Shown piece by piece: positions 1 through 7,075 of a DNA stretch of 64,000 bases. The first letter of the stretch is position 1. Every line of letters starts with the position of its first letter. The DNA is from Nitrosomonadales bacterium (GTDB lineage: Bacteria; Pseudomonadota; Gammaproteobacteria; Burkholderiales; Methylophilaceae), in contig JAHEAL010000001.1 of the NCBI GenBank assembly GCA_024642775.1, positions 8,130 to 72,129 on the forward strand. The letters are read 5' to 3'. Below the pieces are notes generated by a model. That model had not been told where the DNA came from and made no database searches. It saw only the letters and a list, made by a program, of their open reading frames with translations. The position numbers were made by a program, and so were the translations under genes.

Positions 1-137
1 GGTTGTTTTATCCCATCTTCATCAATAGGTCTAAAGCAGAATATAGTTTTTATTCCACTCGTTTTGATTTCAGTTAGATCTTCTTCTGTTATTTGACCTG
101 TAGCAAAGTAATGGTCTGACAATTTTTTTAATTCCAT
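1..137 (-). CDS. DUF442 / BLH-type phosphatase-like protein, 5' part only
   Basis: The first 45 codons of a gene that continues beyond the left edge. The translation opens MELKKLSDHYFATGQI and continues with an EEDLTEIK helix, GIKTIFCFRP and IDEDGIKQP. This is the N-terminal pattern of the DUF442 family (beta-lactamase hydrolase-like protein, phosphatase-like domain, TIGR01244). The usual family motif is INxRPDGE; here the segment reads FCFRPIDEDG. Related proteins are small cytoplasmic proteins with a dual-specificity-phosphatase fold, often found with sulfide or sulfur metabolism genes. The catalytic Cys-x5-Arg loop would lie outside the window, so activity cannot be judged. The start is ATG at 137. 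Family assignment rests on memory of the motif and is fairly secure; the exact function is not known. Confidence 0.7.
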   Translation of the reverse strand, partial: MELKKLSDHYFATGQITEEDLTEIKTSGIKTIFCFRPIDEDGIKQ

Positions 138-770
138 GATTAACCTTTCAATATTAATTATTATTGCAACCGTAAAGAATATTTAAGATTTTACATCAAC
201 CTTATGCTATTTTGGTTCGTGATGTTGAGGTAGTTATATCAACTACTTTTTCTAACGCTTACTATATTCATTTCTCAATACAGTTAATTGTTGGGAAAGG
301 GGTGGTTGTAATATATTGGTTGACTCTTCAAGTTCTCCCATATTTTTTCACCTTGGATGATTGGGCAGAGATGCATGAGGGAGGAGCTCAATTTGCCAAG
401 ACCTTAGGCATTTGGCAGGTATGATTTGCAGAGTTTCTGATCCCACCTATATTTTTTATTAATTCAGCCATGATAAATATATAAATTGATAATAAAATCC
501 AATTCTCTTTATTGGATATTAAAAAATAATATTTTGTCATCATATTGAAACAATTATTACTTAATCTAATGATGCTATACAAAGATTTTTTTAATTCTTA
601 ATAAGGAATGAAACAATGAAATCAATATCATGCCAACTTCAAACGGATGAAGACTTAAGCTGAATAAATAACTCAAAAAAAAGTGAACTAAAATTCTAAT
701 TGTAGTCAAAATATTCCTTCCAAAAGAAGGATTAAAATTAACAAAAAATCTCAAAAGGAACTTTATATAA
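138..770. other. 633-base stretch without a convincing gene
   Basis: No recognisable gene lies between the DUF442 gene and the next small secreted protein. Several weak structures are visible. A GTAGTT/AACTAC hairpin at 230-246 is followed by five T. An unidentified TTG-started open frame spans 212-424 and its last 40 codons look protein-like. A TCCAAT/ATTGGA hairpin sits at about 508-526. A 15-codon ATG frame at 616-663 has AAGGA eight bases upstream. A TCCTTC/GAAGGA hairpin lies at 715-731. No tRNA, 6S RNA or SRP RNA signature was recognised. It may hold a decayed gene or a leader region of the following gene. Confidence 0.5.
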
Positions 771-1037
771 ATGAAAAATCTTTCTCTCTGCATGTTAATA
801 CTTTTACCATTATTTGCTTCAGCCGCAATGTCTGATGATTTGAGTAAAGTGGTTCGACTTCAAAATTTGGTTGATATTGCAAAAGATAACAGCAATTATG
901 ATTTAGCCTGCAAAGCTCAGTCGGAAATAGTAGATATTGTCATTAAATCGGGGATACGTGACATGGTTCAGTCTTCGATTGATCACAAAAACGCTTACTG
1001 CTCAGTTAAAAAATACAGTCAACTGAATTATCGTTAA
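771..1037 (+). CDS. small secreted protein of unknown function
   Basis: 88 codons. Residues 1-18 form a clear signal peptide (MKNLSLCMLILLPLFASA, with an ASA-A cleavage site), so the product should be exported to the periplasm. The mature part is about 70 residues, mostly predicted helix, and carries two cysteines (in LACKAQ and in YCSVKK) that could form one disulfide. The ATG at 771 has AAAGGAA upstream. The gene ends about 20 bases from the convergent SoxYZ-like gene. I do not recognise the family. The signal peptide and ribosome site argue for a real gene, but it could be lineage-specific. Confidence 0.6.
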   Translation: MKNLSLCMLILLPLFASAAMSDDLSKVVRLQNLVDIAKDNSNYDLACKAQSEIVDIVIKSGIRDMVQSSIDHKNAYCSVKKYSQLNYR

Positions 1038-1057
1038 AACTTAAAAATCTCTTAAAC

Positions 1058-1819
1058 CTAGTTTACTGTTGTTGTGGATTGAAATTGATTGCCTTTACTA
1101 TCTCTGGCAATAATTTCAATAGAGCCACTCAGTTTATTAGGTGTGGTAAATTTTAAGAAAGGGTCTTGGCTAATTGAGATTTGATTTTCAACGACTAGAA
1201 TTTTCTTACCTCCCTGGTTAAATTGAATGTTTTCAATTATCCAGGCTGGTATATAGCCGCCAGAGTCCAAGTCTTTTTGTAAGCCAGTAAAGTTCGGATG
1301 TTTGATTCTGGTAGTAACAAAGTTGTTTTGTGTTTTGAGTAATATTTTACCCAAATCTTTTGTTAATTCTGGATCGTGAACATCCATATACCCACTGCAG
1401 CCTCCTGAAGCTCTGATAGGAATTGCGCTCATAAATAATTGCCCATCAGATGTCTCTGCAATAGCTCTCACATAAGAGTCTGTTTCCATTCTAATTCTGG
1501 TGCTCAGATTAATTTCTTGGGACTGATCAGTAAGAAGATAGGTCGCAGCATGCTGTCCCGGGTTGGCATCAATGTACATATAAATTTTCTTGATGTCATG
1601 ATTCCCTTTCTTTAGACTAATCGTAACAGGGACTTGTGCTCCGCTTGAAGCTCTTTTTGGCCCATCAATTTTAAGAAAATTTTGATTTTCGGTGATTAAT
1701 CGATCTTTAAATTCTTTCTCTTTTAGATATGGCCATATGTCTGGGTTAGCATCCGCGTAAGCACTCACGCTTGCAAATAATGCTATCAAACTAAAAAGAA
1801 TAAAATTAAGGGTTTTCAT
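1058..1819 (-). CDS. quinoprotein dehydrogenase-associated SoxYZ-like carrier protein
   Basis: 253 aa with a signal peptide (residues 1-22, cleavage after SAYA), hence periplasmic. The first two thirds resemble SoxY and the last third SoxZ, the two halves of the thiosulfate-oxidation carrier fused in one chain. At about residue 141 the sequence reads SGGCSGYMD. This matches the SoxY swinging-arm GGCGG motif, whose cysteine carries the sulfur substrate, but here it is internal rather than at the C-terminus. This fused form (TIGR04557 type) is known to occur with PQQ-dependent alcohol dehydrogenase genes rather than with a Sox operon. No other sox gene is nearby, while two pqqA genes lie 1.1-1.4 kb away. 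What it carries is not established. It is divergent from the Sel1-like gene at 1885. Confidence 0.8.
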   Translation of the reverse strand: MKTLNFILFSLIALFASVSAYADANPDIWPYLKEKEFKDRLITENQNFLKIDGPKRASSGAQVPVTISLKKGNHDIKKIYMYIDANPGQHAATYLLTDQSQEINLSTRIRMETDSYVRAIAETSDGQLFMSAIPIRASGGCSGYMDVHDPELTKDLGKILLKTQNNFVTTRIKHPNFTGLQKDLDSGGYIPAWIIENIQFNQGGKKILVVENQISISQDPFLKFTTPNKLSGSIEIIARDSKGNQFQSTTTVN

Positions 1820-1884
1820 ATCATAAAAATGCCAATAAACTTACTCTAATTTAATCTATTTCTTCAATTATTACAAATTTTTAT

Positions 1885-2439
1885 ATGTTTATTTTTGTTT
1901 CTAGATTTTTGTTCTTGTTATTAATATTCTTTACATCAGTTGTTAAAAGTGGAGCAGATGAAGCTTTAAAAAAACAAGCTTTGGATGGAGACCCGCTAAG
2001 TATCTGTTTATATGCTAACGAACTGTCATCTGCAAAAAAAAATGAGCTTAAGTGGCACTCATTTGCCTTGGGAAATCAGGGGTGCAAAATTGACGTCGAT
2101 GACAAATCTTATTTCGAGAATAAACCGACGATTAAGTTTAATGACAAACCTTTTGATTTGAAACTTTTAAAATCTGAAGCTAAAGATAATCCAGATAAAC
2201 AATTGTTTATCTGGTTATTGTATGCCAATGGTTATGAAGTTTCCAAACTAACCGCTTTCACATGGCTAAAGGTCGCTGCTGAAAATAAAAATCTTTATGC
2301 GCAAACAATTTTGGGGCTGCTGTATTTTTATGGTTATATCGTTCCTGAAGATAAGGAAAAAGGGTTGTTGATTATCAAAAATTCTATTGAAGGGGGCTCT
2401 GTTTACGCCAAAGACCTTTTGGTTAAACTTTCACAATGA
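1885..2439 (+). CDS. exported Sel1-repeat-like protein
   Basis: 184 aa. Residues 1-24 are a hydrophobic signal segment (FLFLLLIFFTSVV followed by KSGADEA). The rest contains degenerate Sel1/TPR-type units: near residues 25-60 (LKKQALDGDPLSICLYANEL) and more clearly at about 115-180, where AFTWLKVAAENKN, AQTILGLLYFYGYIVPED and GLLIIKNSIEGGS follow the A-x-WL-x-A, A-x2-LG-x-LY-x-G and G-rich spacing of Sel1. Such proteins are usually periplasmic protein-protein adaptors. The start lacks a strong Shine-Dalgarno site. It faces away from the SoxYZ-like gene across a 65-base divergent spacer. The specific role is unknown. Confidence 0.6.
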   Translation: MFIFVSRFLFLLLIFFTSVVKSGADEALKKQALDGDPLSICLYANELSSAKKNELKWHSFALGNQGCKIDVDDKSYFENKPTIKFNDKPFDLKLLKSEAKDNPDKQLFIWLLYANGYEVSKLTAFTWLKVAAENKNLYAQTILGLLYFYGYIVPEDKEKGLLIIKNSIEGGSVYAKDLLVKLSQ

Positions 2440-2450
2440 AAGGTTAATAT

Positions 2451-2480
2451 TTGACAAAGGTAATCATATATATGTACAGT
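2451..2480 (+). promoter_or_regulatory. putative sigma-70 promoter for the small secreted peptide gene
   Basis: A consensus -35 TTGACA at 2451-2456 is followed after 18 bases by TACAGT at 2475-2480. It lies just after the Sel1-like gene and would give a leader of about 80 bases to the gene at 2567. It overlaps a 23-codon ATG frame at 2472, which is why that frame is not called as a gene. Confidence 0.45.
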
Positions 2481-2566
2481 ATAGATGAGATCATTGAAAA
2501 TGTAGAAGATAGGTTTTCATATATTTTTGTGCTTAAAAGTTAACTAACTATTTAGGAGATTAAGTA

Positions 2567-2761
2567 ATGAAATATTTAAAAGTTTTATCGATTATTAGTT
2601 GTTTGGTAGCGTTTACCTCTGTTTTTGCTGGGGAAGAAACATTCCACCCAACCGATGCTCTGCTTATTGGGGGCAATGGTGGCTTCAACCCAACAGGTGA
2701 TGAAGATTCTCCAATCAAACTTCCGGGCGAAGATGGATACGAAGCTGGGGATGCTAAATAA
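2567..2761 (+). CDS. secreted short acidic peptide of unknown function
   Basis: 64 aa. Residues 1-21 are a textbook signal peptide (MKYLKVLSIISCLVAFTSVFA), leaving a mature chain of about 43 residues. The mature part is acidic, cysteine-free and rich in Gly, Asp and Pro (LIGGNGGFNP, TGDEDSPIKLPGEDGY). TTTAGGAGA, about 10 bases before ATG, is a good ribosome site, and a plausible promoter lies at 2451. The gene sits directly upstream of the pqqA pair in the same orientation. It is not a family I recognise. It could be a small periplasmic partner of a quinoprotein, but that is speculation from position alone. Confidence 0.6.
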   Translation: MKYLKVLSIISCLVAFTSVFAGEETFHPTDALLIGGNGGFNPTGDEDSPIKLPGEDGYEAGDAK

Positions 2762-2907
2762 CCTGGTTTAAATGAGTTGATTCATAATGATTTTACTTAG
2801 ACTATCTTAATGTTGTTCTTCATTCTGTTTTTTAAGTAAAGTTATATAGTGTAAATGTAAATCTCAAGTTGAACCTTTGTAGTTTAGGCTACATCTTCAA
2901 TGATCTG

Positions 2908-2937
2908 GTTTATGTTAGAAATTTTATTAACATAAAC
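2908..2937 (+). promoter_or_regulatory. perfect 10-bp inverted repeat in the pqqA leader
   Basis: GTTTATGTTA at 2908-2917 and TAACATAAAC at 2928-2937 are exact reverse complements separated by 10 AT-rich bases. The right arm ends one base before the AAGGAGA ribosome site of the first pqqA gene. It could be an operator for a dimeric regulator or an RNA hairpin acting on translation. A smaller dyad, TGTAG/CTACA (2878-2893), lies just upstream. The second pqqA lacks this element. Confidence 0.5.
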
Positions 2938-2950
2938 AAGGAGAAATACT

Positions 2951-3022
2951 ATGTGGACACAACCAACAGCAACTGAAATGCGTTTTGGTTTTGAAGTAAC
3001 AATGTACGTATGTAATAAATAA
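2951..3022 (+). CDS. pqqA: PQQ precursor peptide PqqA, copy 1
   Basis: A 23-codon gene beginning MWTQPTATEMRFG and ending MYVCNK. It fits the PqqA family in length and motif: the MW start, the R-x-G-x-E core, and Glu15 and Tyr19 in an E-V-T-x-Y arrangement. These are the two residues that PqqE and later enzymes join and convert into pyrroloquinoline quinone, the cofactor of methanol dehydrogenase. The ribosome site AAGGAGAAA lies seven bases before ATG and is among the strongest in the window, as expected for a stoichiometrically consumed peptide. pqqBCDE are not in the window, so the peptide is made apart from its processing enzymes. Compared with copy 2 it has Gln4, Thr6 and Cys21. Confidence 0.93.
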   Translation: MWTQPTATEMRFGFEVTMYVCNK

Positions 3023-3150
3023 TTTCATTTTAATGAAGTTACAACACAGAAATACAAACATTACTTTTTGGCCTTTTCATAAATGGCAATGTACTTGCCC
3101 GATATGTTCGGCTAGATCTTTTAATTAATTTTCTTTTAAGGAGAAATATT

Positions 3151-3222
3151 ATGTGGACAAAACCAGCAGCTACTGAAATGCGTTTTGGTTTCGAAGTAAC
3201 CATGTACGTAATGAACAAGTAA
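3151..3222 (+). CDS. pqqA: PQQ precursor peptide PqqA, copy 2
   Basis: A second 23-codon PqqA gene, 128 bases downstream of the first and in the same direction, preceded by the same TAAGGAGAAATATT ribosome region. It begins MWTKPAATEMRFG and ends MYVMNK, keeping Glu15 and Tyr19. Its residues 4 and 6 (Lys, Ala) are closer to the usual PqqA sequence (MWxKPA) than those of copy 1. The gene is followed 18 bases later by a strong terminator, so both copies may be carried on one short transcript. Duplicated pqqA genes are known in methylotrophs with high PQQ demand. Confidence 0.93.
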   Translation: MWTKPAATEMRFGFEVTMYVMNK

Positions 3223-3240
3223 TTCTTGTTCTTATATAAA

Positions 3241-3268
3241 AGACCCGATTTATCGGGTCTTTTTTTTT
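3241..3268 (+). terminator. Rho-independent terminator after the pqqA pair
   Basis: AGACCCGA (3241-3248), loop TTTA, TCGGGTCT (3253-3260), then eight T (3261-3268). The stem has eight perfect pairs, five of them G-C. It is the clearest intrinsic terminator in the window and ends the pqqA transcript. Confidence 0.92.
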
Positions 3269-3276
3269 GGTAGAAT
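3268..3276 (+). promoter_or_regulatory. extended -10 promoter giving a probable leaderless message
   Basis: TG-G-TAGAAT (TG at 3268-3269, -10 box 3271-3276) ends six bases before the ATG at 3283. A start point seven bases after the -10 box would be the A of the ATG itself. There is no Shine-Dalgarno sequence. The -35 region would fall inside the pqqA terminator. Confidence 0.5.
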
Positions 3277-3282
3277 AGTCGC

Positions 3283-3693
3283 ATGATAAAAAAAATTTTA
3301 ATTTACTTCGTTCTTGTATTTTTTTCTCCTACAGTTTTCTGTGCCTGGACCTTAATCTATGAAAATCCAGAAAAAGAAGCCAAGTATTACGTCGATCTGG
3401 ATGCTCTCGTAAAAAGAAAAAATGCCATTCGGATGATGACACTTGAAGATTTTAAGGCTCCTGTTATCATAAAAAAAAATTCCTATAAACTTAGCTATAA
3501 CTCTATTCGGTCATTTTCTGAATTTGATTGTGGACAAAAAAAAATGAGAATCCTCTCTTATTCTGTTTATCCCTCTCAAATGGGTAATGGAGATCCACTG
3601 ATGTCTAAAGGTGCTCATTTTGACTGGATGCCTGTCAAATCAAATACTCTAAATGAAGCCTATCTCCAAATTGCCTGTCAAGAGGGTCAGTGA
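3283..3693 (+). CDS. exported surface-adhesin E-like protein
   Basis: 136 aa with a signal peptide (residues 1-20, ending FFSPTVFCA). The mature part follows the pattern of the surface-adhesin protein E family (PF16747): a W near the start, YYVD at about residue 35, a D-x-K segment at 58-60 (EDFKAP), SFSEFDCG with the first conserved Cys, YSVYPSQMG, W-x-PVKSNT and a C-terminal IAC with the second Cys. Members are small periplasmic or outer-membrane proteins, abundant in Methylophilales and Neisseriales; the adhesin label comes from Haemophilus and need not hold here. It ends two bases from the convergent phosphohexomutase gene. Confidence 0.65.
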   Translation: MIKKILIYFVLVFFSPTVFCAWTLIYENPEKEAKYYVDLDALVKRKNAIRMMTLEDFKAPVIIKKNSYKLSYNSIRSFSEFDCGQKKMRILSYSVYPSQMGNGDPLMSKGAHFDWMPVKSNTLNEAYLQIACQEGQ

Positions 3694-3695
3694 CT

Positions 3696-5069
3696 TTAAA
3701 AAGGTATTTTTTCACTTCTAACTTTTGTAGATAAAATTGATTTAAATTCAGATTGGATTTTTGTTAAATTCAATTCACTATCGGCCTCAAATCTTAAGAC
3801 TATTACTGGGGTAGTGTTCGAAGCTCTCATTAGTCCAAAACCGAAAGGATATTCAACCCTCAAGCCATCAATTTTTATTATTTCGAGGGCGTCTTTAAAC
3901 TCAGCAGTGTTTTGAAGATCTTGAATAATTTTGTGCTGCTCACCTTCATTCACTGCAATATTAATTTCTGGTGTCGAAACTCCTTTTGGGAGATTGCTCA
4001 ACACTTCTTGGATAGGTAATGTTTCATGACTCAGAATTTCAAGCAATCTTGCCCCTGCATATACACCATCATCAAAGCCAAACCATTTATCGTTGAAAAA
4101 GGTATGACCACTCATTTCTCCCGCTAGAACAGATTTTGTTTCCTTCATTTTCTCTTTAATTAATGAATGCCCTGTTTTCCAAATTAAAGGATTTCCGTTA
4201 TTTGCCTTAATCCAATCAAATAAATAACGTGACGACTTTACATCAAAAATAATGGTTTGATTTGGATGGTCTTTCAACACACTCTTTGCAAAAAGCATCA
4301 GCTGGCGATCTGGAAAGATAATCTCACCATTTTTATTCACAACTCCTAAACGATCTGCATCACCGTCAAAAGCAAGCCCGATTTCACACTCGCTATTGGT
4401 TACAACCTCAATTAATTCTTGAAGGTTTTCAGGTTTTGATGGGTCTGGATGGTGGTTTGGAAAGTTACCATCAACATCATCATAGAGTGCCACAACGTCA
4501 GCACCAAGCTCTTGAAATAATTGTTTAGCAATGATGCCTGCAGCACCATTTCCACAGTCAATGGCAATACGCATTTTCCTCTTCAGTTTTACGGTATCGA
4601 GAATATGATTTTTATAATCCAAAGATACGTTTTTTGTTGTTTTTTTGCCATTCCCAGAATTGAAATCATTATTGATAATTCTACTTTTAAGTTGCTGAAT
4701 AGCCATGGAGCTTAAGGTTGTGTTGTTGATAACCATCTTGAAACCATTGTAGCTGGGTGGGTTATGACTTCCTGTTATCATAACCCCGGTTCCGGTTTTT
4801 AAAAAGTAAGTGCTGTAGTACAACATCGGCGTTGTAACCAAACCAATATCTATCACGTCTATACCCGAGGATAAAAGACCTTCTATTAAGATTTTAGATA
4901 TGCCAGGACTTGAAACTCTCCCGTCATAACCAACGCTAATTACTTTTTGATTTTGATTGATTGATTCTGAGCCGATTGCTTTTCCAATCATTAAAATAGA
5001 ATTATCTGACAACCCCTCCCCAACAATACCGCGAATATCATAGGCTTTAAAAATTGATTCATCAATCAT
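3696..5069 (-). CDS. algC: phosphomannomutase/phosphoglucomutase (AlgC/ManB family)
   Basis: 457 aa, the usual length of the bifunctional alpha-D-phosphohexomutases that interconvert hexose 1- and 6-phosphates for LPS, exopolysaccharide and nucleotide sugars. The four signature loops are visible in order: the N-terminal KAYDIRG (8-14), the phosphoserine loop TGSHNPP with Ser101, the Mg-binding DGDADR (235-240) and the sugar-binding GEMSGH (317-322). The KAYDIRG and GEMSGHTFF forms are those of the bacterial PMM/PGM group rather than GlmM. The ATG at 5069 overlaps the stop of iscX by four bases, so the two are probably cotranslated. Substrate preference between mannose and glucose phosphates cannot be read from the sequence. 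Confidence 0.92.
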   Translation of the reverse strand: MIDESIFKAYDIRGIVGEGLSDNSILMIGKAIGSESINQNQKVISVGYDGRVSSPGISKILIEGLLSSGIDVIDIGLVTTPMLYYSTYFLKTGTGVMITGSHNPPSYNGFKMVINNTTLSSMAIQQLKSRIINNDFNSGNGKKTTKNVSLDYKNHILDTVKLKRKMRIAIDCGNGAAGIIAKQLFQELGADVVALYDDVDGNFPNHHPDPSKPENLQELIEVVTNSECEIGLAFDGDADRLGVVNKNGEIIFPDRQLMLFAKSVLKDHPNQTIIFDVKSSRYLFDWIKANNGNPLIWKTGHSLIKEKMKETKSVLAGEMSGHTFFNDKWFGFDDGVYAGARLLEILSHETLPIQEVLSNLPKGVSTPEINIAVNEGEQHKIIQDLQNTAEFKDALEIIKIDGLRVEYPFGFGLMRASNTTPVIVLRFEADSELNLTKIQSEFKSILSTKVRSEKIPF

Positions 5070-5260
5070 TCGTACTCTTCAATCCAGGCCATTTGAATAG
5101 CCTCTAGAATTTTTTCACCACAATTTTCTTTTTTATCGCAAAATCCATCAATCGAGAGGGTCCATTCAAGCAGATCGGTAAACCTTATGGTTTTTGGATC
5201 TATTTCTGGATAATGGTCGTAAAGATGTTCTGCGATTGCGTTTGAATCTGTCCATTTCAT
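5066..5260 (-). CDS. iscX: Fe-S cluster assembly protein IscX
   Basis: 64 aa, matching IscX/YfhJ in length and sequence: MKWTDSNAIAEHLYDHYPEID, the IRFTDLLEWTLSI helix, and the acidic C-terminal MAWIEEYE. IscX is a small acidic cytoplasmic protein that binds the cysteine desulfurase IscS and modulates Fe-S cluster formation. It is normally the last gene of the isc operon; here it stands apart from any other isc gene in the window and is fused operon-style to the phosphohexomutase. A GAGGT ribosome site precedes the ATG. Confidence 0.9.
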   Translation of the reverse strand: MKWTDSNAIAEHLYDHYPEIDPKTIRFTDLLEWTLSIDGFCDKKENCGEKILEAIQMAWIEEYE

Positions 5261-5367
5261 AATTAAATTTACCTCAATTTTGTTTTAAATCTATGAAATA
5301 CCATTAAAACATTTACTTCAGCATGATAAAATAATTTTTTTAAAATATTTAATTAATTTACTAGCTT

Positions 5368-6618
5368 ATGTACAAATATAACGATTATTCACTAAAAGAA
5401 ATTGACCCTGAAATATTCGCTCAAGTTGTTAATGAGCAAATAAGACAAGAAGAGCATATTGAGCTTATAGCCTCGGAAAACTACACCAGCCCAGCGGTAA
5501 TGGAAACTCAAGGGTCCCAATTAACCAACAAATATGCTGAAGGTTATATTGGCAAGAGATTTTACGGTGGATGTGAGTTTGTTGACCAGGTAGAACACTT
5601 AGCTATTGAGCGAATTAAAAAGCTCTACGGAGCCGAATATGCCAATGTTCAACCGCACTCCGGAAGCCAAGCCAATCAGGCTGTTTATTTTGCCTTTCTA
5701 AAACCCGGCGACACAATTATGGGCATGAATTTAGGGCATGGGGGACACCTAACTCATGGGTCACCCGCAAATCTATCAGGCAAGTTATTTAATATTGTTC
5801 CCTATGGTTTGAACGATAATGAAGAAATTGATTATGACCACATGGAGGCTCTAGCTATCGAAAATAAGCCAAAATTGATTATTGGCGGTGCGTCAGCCTA
5901 TGCGTTATCTTTTGACTGGAAAAGAATGGGTGAGATAGCTAAAAAAGTTGGAGCTTATTTTATGGTGGATATGGCTCATTACTCAGGGCTGATTGCTGGT
6001 GGCGTTTATCCGAATCCAGTTCCTTATGCAGATTTTGTAACTTCAACAACGCATAAGTCTTTACGAGGCCCGAGGGGTGGGTTTATCTTAGCCAAGGAAG
6101 AGCATGCTAAGGCCCTGAATTCTATGGTTTTTCCAGGCATTCAGGGTGGACCTCTGATGCATGTCATAGCAGCCAAAGCAGTCGCTTTTCTTGAGGCATC
6201 CAAACCAGAATTCAAAGTTTATCAAGAGCAAGTTGTCAAAAACGCTAAAGCAATGGCCAAACAATTTATCAAAAGAGGATATCGGGTAATTTCTGGGAGA
6301 ACAGAATCCCATGTTTTTTTAGTAGACTTAACAGCCCAAAAATTGACTGGAAAAGAAGCTGATCGTATTTTAGGATTGGCCCATATTACTGTTAATAAAA
6401 ACTCAATCCCCAATGATCCCGAGAGCCCTTTTGTTACCTCTGGAATTAGAATAGGAACTCCAGCCATCACCACACGAGGGCTTAAGGAAGATGAGTCAAT
6501 TCAGGTGGTAAATTTTATTGCAGACGTTCTTGATAATCCTGAAGATGAAAACATTCTGAATCAGGTAAAACATAGCGTATCCGAATTGATGCAAAAATTT
6601 CCAGTTTACAAAAAATAA
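5368..6618 (+). CDS. glyA: serine hydroxymethyltransferase
   Basis: 416 aa, full length. It converts serine and tetrahydrofolate to glycine and methylene-tetrahydrofolate in the cytoplasm, linking one-carbon units to amino acids and nucleotides. Visible hallmarks are [37 protein letters not shown], the MDMAH-like VDMAHYSG (PLP-binding Asp-x-x-His), and [12 protein letters not shown] with the Schiff-base Lys230. The ATG at 5368 has no strong Shine-Dalgarno site; a TGATAAAAT extended -10-like box lies about 35 bases before it. It opens a tight run with nrdR and ribD, an arrangement common in Betaproteobacteria. No glycine riboswitch was seen in the short leader. Confidence 0.97.
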   Translation: MYKYNDYSLKEIDPEIFAQVVNEQIRQEEHIELIASENYTSPAVMETQGSQLTNKYAEGYIGKRFYGGCEFVDQVEHLAIERIKKLYGAEYANVQPHSGSQANQAVYFAFLKPGDTIMGMNLGHGGHLTHGSPANLSGKLFNIVPYGLNDNEEIDYDHMEALAIENKPKLIIGGASAYALSFDWKRMGEIAKKVGAYFMVDMAHYSGLIAGGVYPNPVPYADFVTSTTHKSLRGPRGGFILAKEEHAKALNSMVFPGIQGGPLMHVIAAKAVAFLEASKPEFKVYQEQVVKNAKAMAKQFIKRGYRVISGRTESHVFLVDLTAQKLTGKEADRILGLAHITVNKNSIPNDPESPFVTSGIRIGTPAITTRGLKEDESIQVVNFIADVLDNPEDENILNQVKHSVSELMQKFPVYKK

Positions 6619-6627
6619 GGAATTTTA

Positions 6628-7074
6628 ATGAGATGCCCCTTTTGTTCTAAGCCAGACACCCAAGTTATAGACTCAAGAGTGAATGAGGCTGGAGATTCAA
6701 TAAGAAGGCGGCGTAAATGTCAGGCATGTGAAAAGCGTTTTACCACCTATGAAAGTGCTGATTTAGGTTTACCAAGCGTAATTAAGCAGGATGGTAAAAG
6801 AGAGGAATTCAAGGTAACGAAGCTTGAGCAGTCTTTTGCGAGAGCCTTGCACAAAAGACCCGTGCCTGCAGACTTTGTTAGTCAAGCAATAACCAATATT
6901 ATTCAAAAAGCTCTATCCTCAGGTGAAAAGGAGATTGATTCACGAACGCTTGGAGAGTCAGTAATGCTCGAATTAAAAAGATTAGATAAGGTGGCGTATA
7001 TTCGTTTTGCATCGGTATACCGTAGCTTTTCTGATGTTGAAGATTTTAGTAATGTAATCAAGGATTTGGATTAG
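6628..7074 (+). CDS. nrdR: transcriptional repressor NrdR
   Basis: 148 aa. An N-terminal zinc ribbon (CPFC at 3-6, CQAC at 31-34) is preceded by RRRRKC, and an ATP-cone domain follows (about 49-139), the standard NrdR architecture. It is an ATP/dATP-sensing repressor of ribonucleotide reductase genes that binds paired NrdR boxes. It starts nine bases after glyA with an AAGGA ribosome site and ends one base before ribD, so it is in the same transcript. No NrdR box was noticed in the window. Confidence 0.97.
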   Translation: MRCPFCSKPDTQVIDSRVNEAGDSIRRRRKCQACEKRFTTYESADLGLPSVIKQDGKREEFKVTKLEQSFARALHKRPVPADFVSQAITNIIQKALSSGEKEIDSRTLGESVMLELKRLDKVAYIRFASVYRSFSDVEDFSNVIKDLD

Positions 7075-7075
7075 A

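Noticed and set aside
388-582. Minus-strand 64-codon frame in the intergenic stretch
   Set aside because: AT-driven composition, no ribosome site, no recognisable motif; likely a chance frame.
2472-2543. 23-codon ATG frame MYSIDEIIENVEDRF...
   Set aside because: It overlaps the -10 box of the probable promoter at 2451-2480 and has no ribosome site.
3039-3284. 81-codon open frame on the minus strand across pqqA copy 2
   Set aside because: It is antisense to the pqqA gene and the terminator, has a basic low-complexity translation and no family resemblance.
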